Origin: Bacillota bacterium
GTDB taxonomy: Bacteria > Bacillota > Desulfotomaculia > Desulfotomaculales > JAJYZD01
Assembly: GCA_021800315.1 (NCBI GenBank)
Contig: JAJYZD010000194.1
Location: 1 to 7,325 of the forward strand
Reading direction: 5' to 3'
Length of the DNA stretch: 7,325 nt
The position numbers and the translations under genes were made by a program. Each line of letters opens with the position of its first letter. Positions within the stretch are counted from its first letter, which is position 1. The notes beneath the pieces were generated by a model. The model made no database searches and was not told the DNA's origin. It saw only the letters and a program-made list of their open reading frames with translations. This document shows, piece by piece, positions 5,062 through 7,325 of this stretch.

Positions 5062-6213
5062 ATGCTTCGCTTTCTGGATGCCGGTGAATCGCACGGCCCC
5101 GCCCTGGTCGGCGTGGTCGAGGGCTTGCCCGCGGGACTTCCGGTTACGACCGGTTACATAGACGCCCAACTGGCCGCGCGGCAGGGCGGATACGGCCGGG
5201 GAGGCCGCATGGGGATCGAAAGGGACCGGGTCCGCTTCCTCTCGGGCGTGAGGGGCGGCCTGACCATGGGGTCGCCGGTGTCCCTCCTCATCATCAACCG
5301 GGACTGGTCCAACTGGCGGCGCGTCATGGACAGCGGCCCGGGGGCCGCTGTGGACGAGAGGGTGGTGACCCGGCCCCGCCCGGGCCATGCCGACCTGGCC
5401 GGCGTACTGAAATACGGGCACAGCGACATCCGGAATATCCTGGAAAGATCCAGCGCCCGGGAAACAGCCATGCGGGTGGCCGTGGGCACCCTGGCGCGGC
5501 GCCTGCTGGAGGAACTGGGAGCGAGCGTTTACGGGCGGGTGAAGGCGATCGGTCCGGTCACGGATTCTTCCGAGCCCCCGCCGCAGGCGTGGCCGGAGTT
5601 GACGGCCGTCTCCCGGGTGTCCTGCACCGATCCGGCGGCCGGCGGCGCGATGATCGCGGCGATCGACCAGGCCCGCGAGGCCGGGGACACCCTGGGCGGG
5701 GTGGTGGAAATAGCGGTTACCGGGGTTCCCCCCGGGCTGGGCAGCCATGTCCACTGGGACCGCCGCCTGGACGGACGCCTGGCCGGGGCCCTCATGAGCA
5801 TTCAGGGCATCAAGGGTGTGGAGGTGGGGGCCGGGTTTGCGGCGGCAGGAGCACCTGGTTCGGCCGTGCACGATGAGATCGTCTACGGTTCCGGGTTCAC
5901 CCGGCCGACCAACCGGGCCGGCGGCATAGAAGGCGGTATCAGCAACGGGCAGGTGCTGCTGGTCCGGGCGGCCATGAAACCTATTCCCACGCTGGGCCGG
6001 CCCCTGGCCAGCGTTGACCTGGCGACGCACGAGCCGGTGCGGGCGGCGTACGAGCGGTCGGATGTCTGCGCCGTGCCGGCGGCCATGGTGGTGGCCGAGG
6101 CCGTGGTGGCCTGGGAATTGGGACGGGCCGTTCTGGAGAAGTTCGGGGGCGACAACCTGGCCGACCTCAAGGCCGGACTGTCCTTATACCAGTCCCGAGT
6201 TAGGCAGGTGTGA
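5062..6213 (+). CDS. aroC: Chorismate synthase
   Basis: AroC converts 5-enolpyruvylshikimate-3-phosphate to chorismate, the branch point to aromatic amino acids, folate and quinones; it needs reduced FMN. Clear signatures are GESHGPAL (8-15, catalytic H11), GGYGRGGRM (42-50), RPGHADLAG (106-114, second catalytic histidine H109), DIRNILERSSARETA (122-136), RAGGIEGGISNG (285-296) and RSDVCAVPA (332-340). The full length of 383 residues fits the family in Firmicutes. Start ATG 5062 has AAAGGGGGA 5 nt before it. The GTGTGA at its end makes a 4-nt overlap with aroK, a classical coupled junction. No FMN reductase domain is fused, so like most bacterial forms it depends on reduced flavin from elsewhere. 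Confidence 0.98.
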   Translation: MLRFLDAGESHGPALVGVVEGLPAGLPVTTGYIDAQLAARQGGYGRGGRMGIERDRVRFLSGVRGGLTMGSPVSLLIINRDWSNWRRVMDSGPGAAVDERVVTRPRPGHADLAGVLKYGHSDIRNILERSSARETAMRVAVGTLARRLLEELGASVYGRVKAIGPVTDSSEPPPQAWPELTAVSRVSCTDPAAGGAMIAAIDQAREAGDTLGGVVEIAVTGVPPGLGSHVHWDRRLDGRLAGALMSIQGIKGVEVGAGFAAAGAPGSAVHDEIVYGSGFTRPTNRAGGIEGGISNGQVLLVRAAMKPIPTLGRPLASVDLATHEPVRAAYERSDVCAVPAAMVVAEAVVAWELGRAVLEKFGGDNLADLKAGLSLYQSRVRQV

Positions 6214-6737
6214 TTACGTTGCGCCACATAGTTCTCGTGGGTTTCATGGGCACGGGCAAGACGGCGGTGGGGCGCCGGCTGGCCGACCGCCTGGACCGTC
6301 CCTTCGTGGACACCGACAGGGAAATAGAGAACCTTTACGGTAAGACCGTGGCCCAGATATGCAGACGCTACGGCGAGGTCCGCTTTCGTTCCGAGGAAAC
6401 CATCCTGGTCAGGAAACTGGCCGGCCGAAGCGGCCTGGTCATCGCCACCGGGGGGTCGCTGGTGTTGAACCAGGAGAATGTGCAGGTCCTGCGGGAGAAC
6501 AGCGTTTTTGTCGGCCTTGCGGCCGACGCCGATACCGTTTACCAGCGCATCCGGGGTAAGCGCGACCGGCCCTTTGTCAACCGCGGCCAGGATCTGAAAA
6601 CGCGCCTGCAGCAGATGATGGCCGAGAGGGCGGGGGCCTATGGCATGGCGGAGTTGACGGTGGACACCGGCACGATGAGTCCCTGGGAAGCGGTCGAAAA
6701 GATAGTGTCCTACTTGAACGGGGCCGGCGGGGACTGA
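6210..6737 (+). CDS. aroK: Shikimate kinase
   Basis: This P-loop kinase phosphorylates shikimate at the 3-OH using ATP. Visible are the Walker A loop GFMGTGKT (11-18), DTDREIE (34-40) with the shikimate- and magnesium-binding aspartates, FRSEE (59-63) with substrate-binding R60, TGGS (80-83) and the lid arginine in KRDRP (117-121). The late arginine R140 in MAERAGAY is the usual second substrate contact. The length of 175 residues is normal. The normally invariant triple glycine (GGG) of the shikimate pocket reads GGS here. Start GTG 6210 overlaps the aroC stop; TTG 6219 is the only close alternative. Order in the operon is after aroC and before aroD. Confidence 0.95.
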   Translation: MITLRHIVLVGFMGTGKTAVGRRLADRLDRPFVDTDREIENLYGKTVAQICRRYGEVRFRSEETILVRKLAGRSGLVIATGGSLVLNQENVQVLRENSVFVGLAADADTVYQRIRGKRDRPFVNRGQDLKTRLQQMMAERAGAYGMAELTVDTGTMSPWEAVEKIVSYLNGAGGD

Positions 6738-6751
6738 CGGCCGGGCCGCAT

Positions 6752-6776
6752 GTCCCGGTTTGCATCCGGGCGGGAC
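6752..6776 (+). other. Intercistronic hairpin between aroK and aroD
   Basis: The 80-nt gap holds GTCCCG/CGGGAC (6-bp stem, 13-nt loop), with an alternative CCCGG/CCGGG (7-nt loop) on the same site. No U-tract follows, so it is not an intrinsic terminator. It may serve as an mRNA processing or stabilising element, or be chance in GC-rich DNA. Confidence 0.25.
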
Positions 6777-6817
6777 CGCAGGAGCCGGTCTGTTTCCCGG
6801 GGGAAGGGCTGGTTGAA

Positions 6818-7325
6818 GTGGAACGGCAGCGTTGCCTGGAAGTCCGTGGTAAAGTGATCGGTGCCGGTGGGCGGCCTTTGATCTGTACTCCCCTGGTTGG
6901 CACCGGCCGGCGGGAGGTGCTGCGGGAACTGGAGACCATAACCGCAGGGAATCCCGATCTCATTGAGTGGCGGGCCGACTATTTTTCCGGCCTGGCCGAC
7001 TCCGACGCGGTGCTGGATCTTGGCGCGGATATCAGGCGTACGGCGGGGAACATCCCCGTTATTTTCACCATCCGTTCCGGCGGGGAAGGGGGACGGCCGG
7101 TCAACCTGAGCAGGGACGGGGTTGTCGGACTTTATGGCCGTGTTTGTGAAAGCGGTCATGTCGATGTCATTGATTTTGAACTCGGCAACAGGCCGGAACA
7201 TGTCGGGAAGCTTCGGAACGTGTCGCTTCGGTCCGGAGTCAGGATGATAATGTCCTACCATAATTTTGGGGAGACGCCCGATCCCGGCTTCCTGAAAGCC
7301 AAGGCTGCGGCCGCGGAATCGTCGG
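6818..7325 (+). CDS. aroD: 3-dehydroquinate dehydratase, type I (5' part)
   Basis: Type I dehydroquinase turns 3-dehydroquinate into 3-dehydroshikimate through a Schiff base, the step before AroE. The first 169 residues are present and the frame runs off the right edge. Family marks are VRGKVIGAGGRPLICTPL (9-26), LIEWRAD (48-54, substrate-contacting E50 and R52), VIFTIRSGGEGG (81-92, R86), DVIDFEL (116-122) and IMSYHNF (144-150) with the catalytic histidine H148. The Schiff-base lysine should lie just beyond the edge and cannot be checked. Start GTG 6818 has GGGGGAAGGG about 9 nt before it. The frame stays open upstream through the gap to aroK, but no better start or SD is seen there. The enzyme is of type I rather than the unrelated type II (AroQ). 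Confidence 0.93.
   Translation, partial: MERQRCLEVRGKVIGAGGRPLICTPLVGTGRREVLRELETITAGNPDLIEWRADYFSGLADSDAVLDLGADIRRTAGNIPVIFTIRSGGEGGRPVNLSRDGVVGLYGRVCESGHVDVIDFELGNRPEHVGKLRNVSLRSGVRMIMSYHNFGETPDPGFLKAKAAAAESS

Noticed and set aside
5041..6030. A 329-codon open frame on the minus strand opposite aroC
   Set aside because: Same reason: fully antisense to a clear chorismate synthase, with no motif of its own.
1..7325. CRISPR array, tRNA or rRNA genes
   Set aside because: No regularly spaced repeats, tRNA cloverleaf or rRNA-like sequence was seen on reading both strands.

Overview
The window reads as chromosomal DNA of a GC-rich, endospore-forming Firmicute. The intact gene for the mother-cell sporulation sigma factor K, strong Shine-Dalgarno (SD) sequences, frequent GTG/TTG starts and a yqeG-aroE neighbourhood point to Clostridia, in the style of the Desulfotomaculum/Pelotomaculum/Desulforudis group. 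The genus is a guess from style, not from a search.

Left part (1 to about 1100): visibly lower in GC than the rest and almost gene-free. At the left edge a minus-strand gene begins near position 90 and runs out of the window. Its N-terminus faintly resembles an IS200/IS605 TnpB-type protein. In front of it lies a leader of about 400 nt that can fold into several hairpins, headed by a good housekeeping promoter (minus strand, 503-531). A 14-bp palindrome followed by GGGGAGGATG sits in this leader. A doubtful 112-codon minus-strand reading frame follows at 748-1089.

Middle (1108-1919): sigK on the minus strand, with a factor-independent terminator downstream and a sigma-K-type promoter (AC-N16-CATAGAATA) upstream. 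The SD position and the pro-sequence both suggest that translation starts at a rare ATT codon (1861) rather than at the conventional TTG at 1846.

Right part (2202-7325): seven plus-strand genes packed as one probable operon: cobK (cobalamin pathway reductase), mobA (molybdenum cofactor guanylyltransferase), a YqeG-type HAD phosphatase, then aroE, aroC, aroK and the 5' part of aroD. The last four cover the dehydroquinase, shikimate dehydrogenase, shikimate kinase and chorismate synthase steps of the shikimate pathway. Most junctions overlap or are under 15 nt. A TTGCTA-N18-TATAAT promoter in the 3' end of mobA could drive the yqeG-aro part separately. The 340 bp between sigK and cobK carry the sigK promoter on one strand and, on the other, a foldable cobK leader with competing helices that reach the start codon.

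No clear new defence or mobile system is visible. The most unusual items are the ATT start of sigK, the cobK leader and the structured leader at the left edge.
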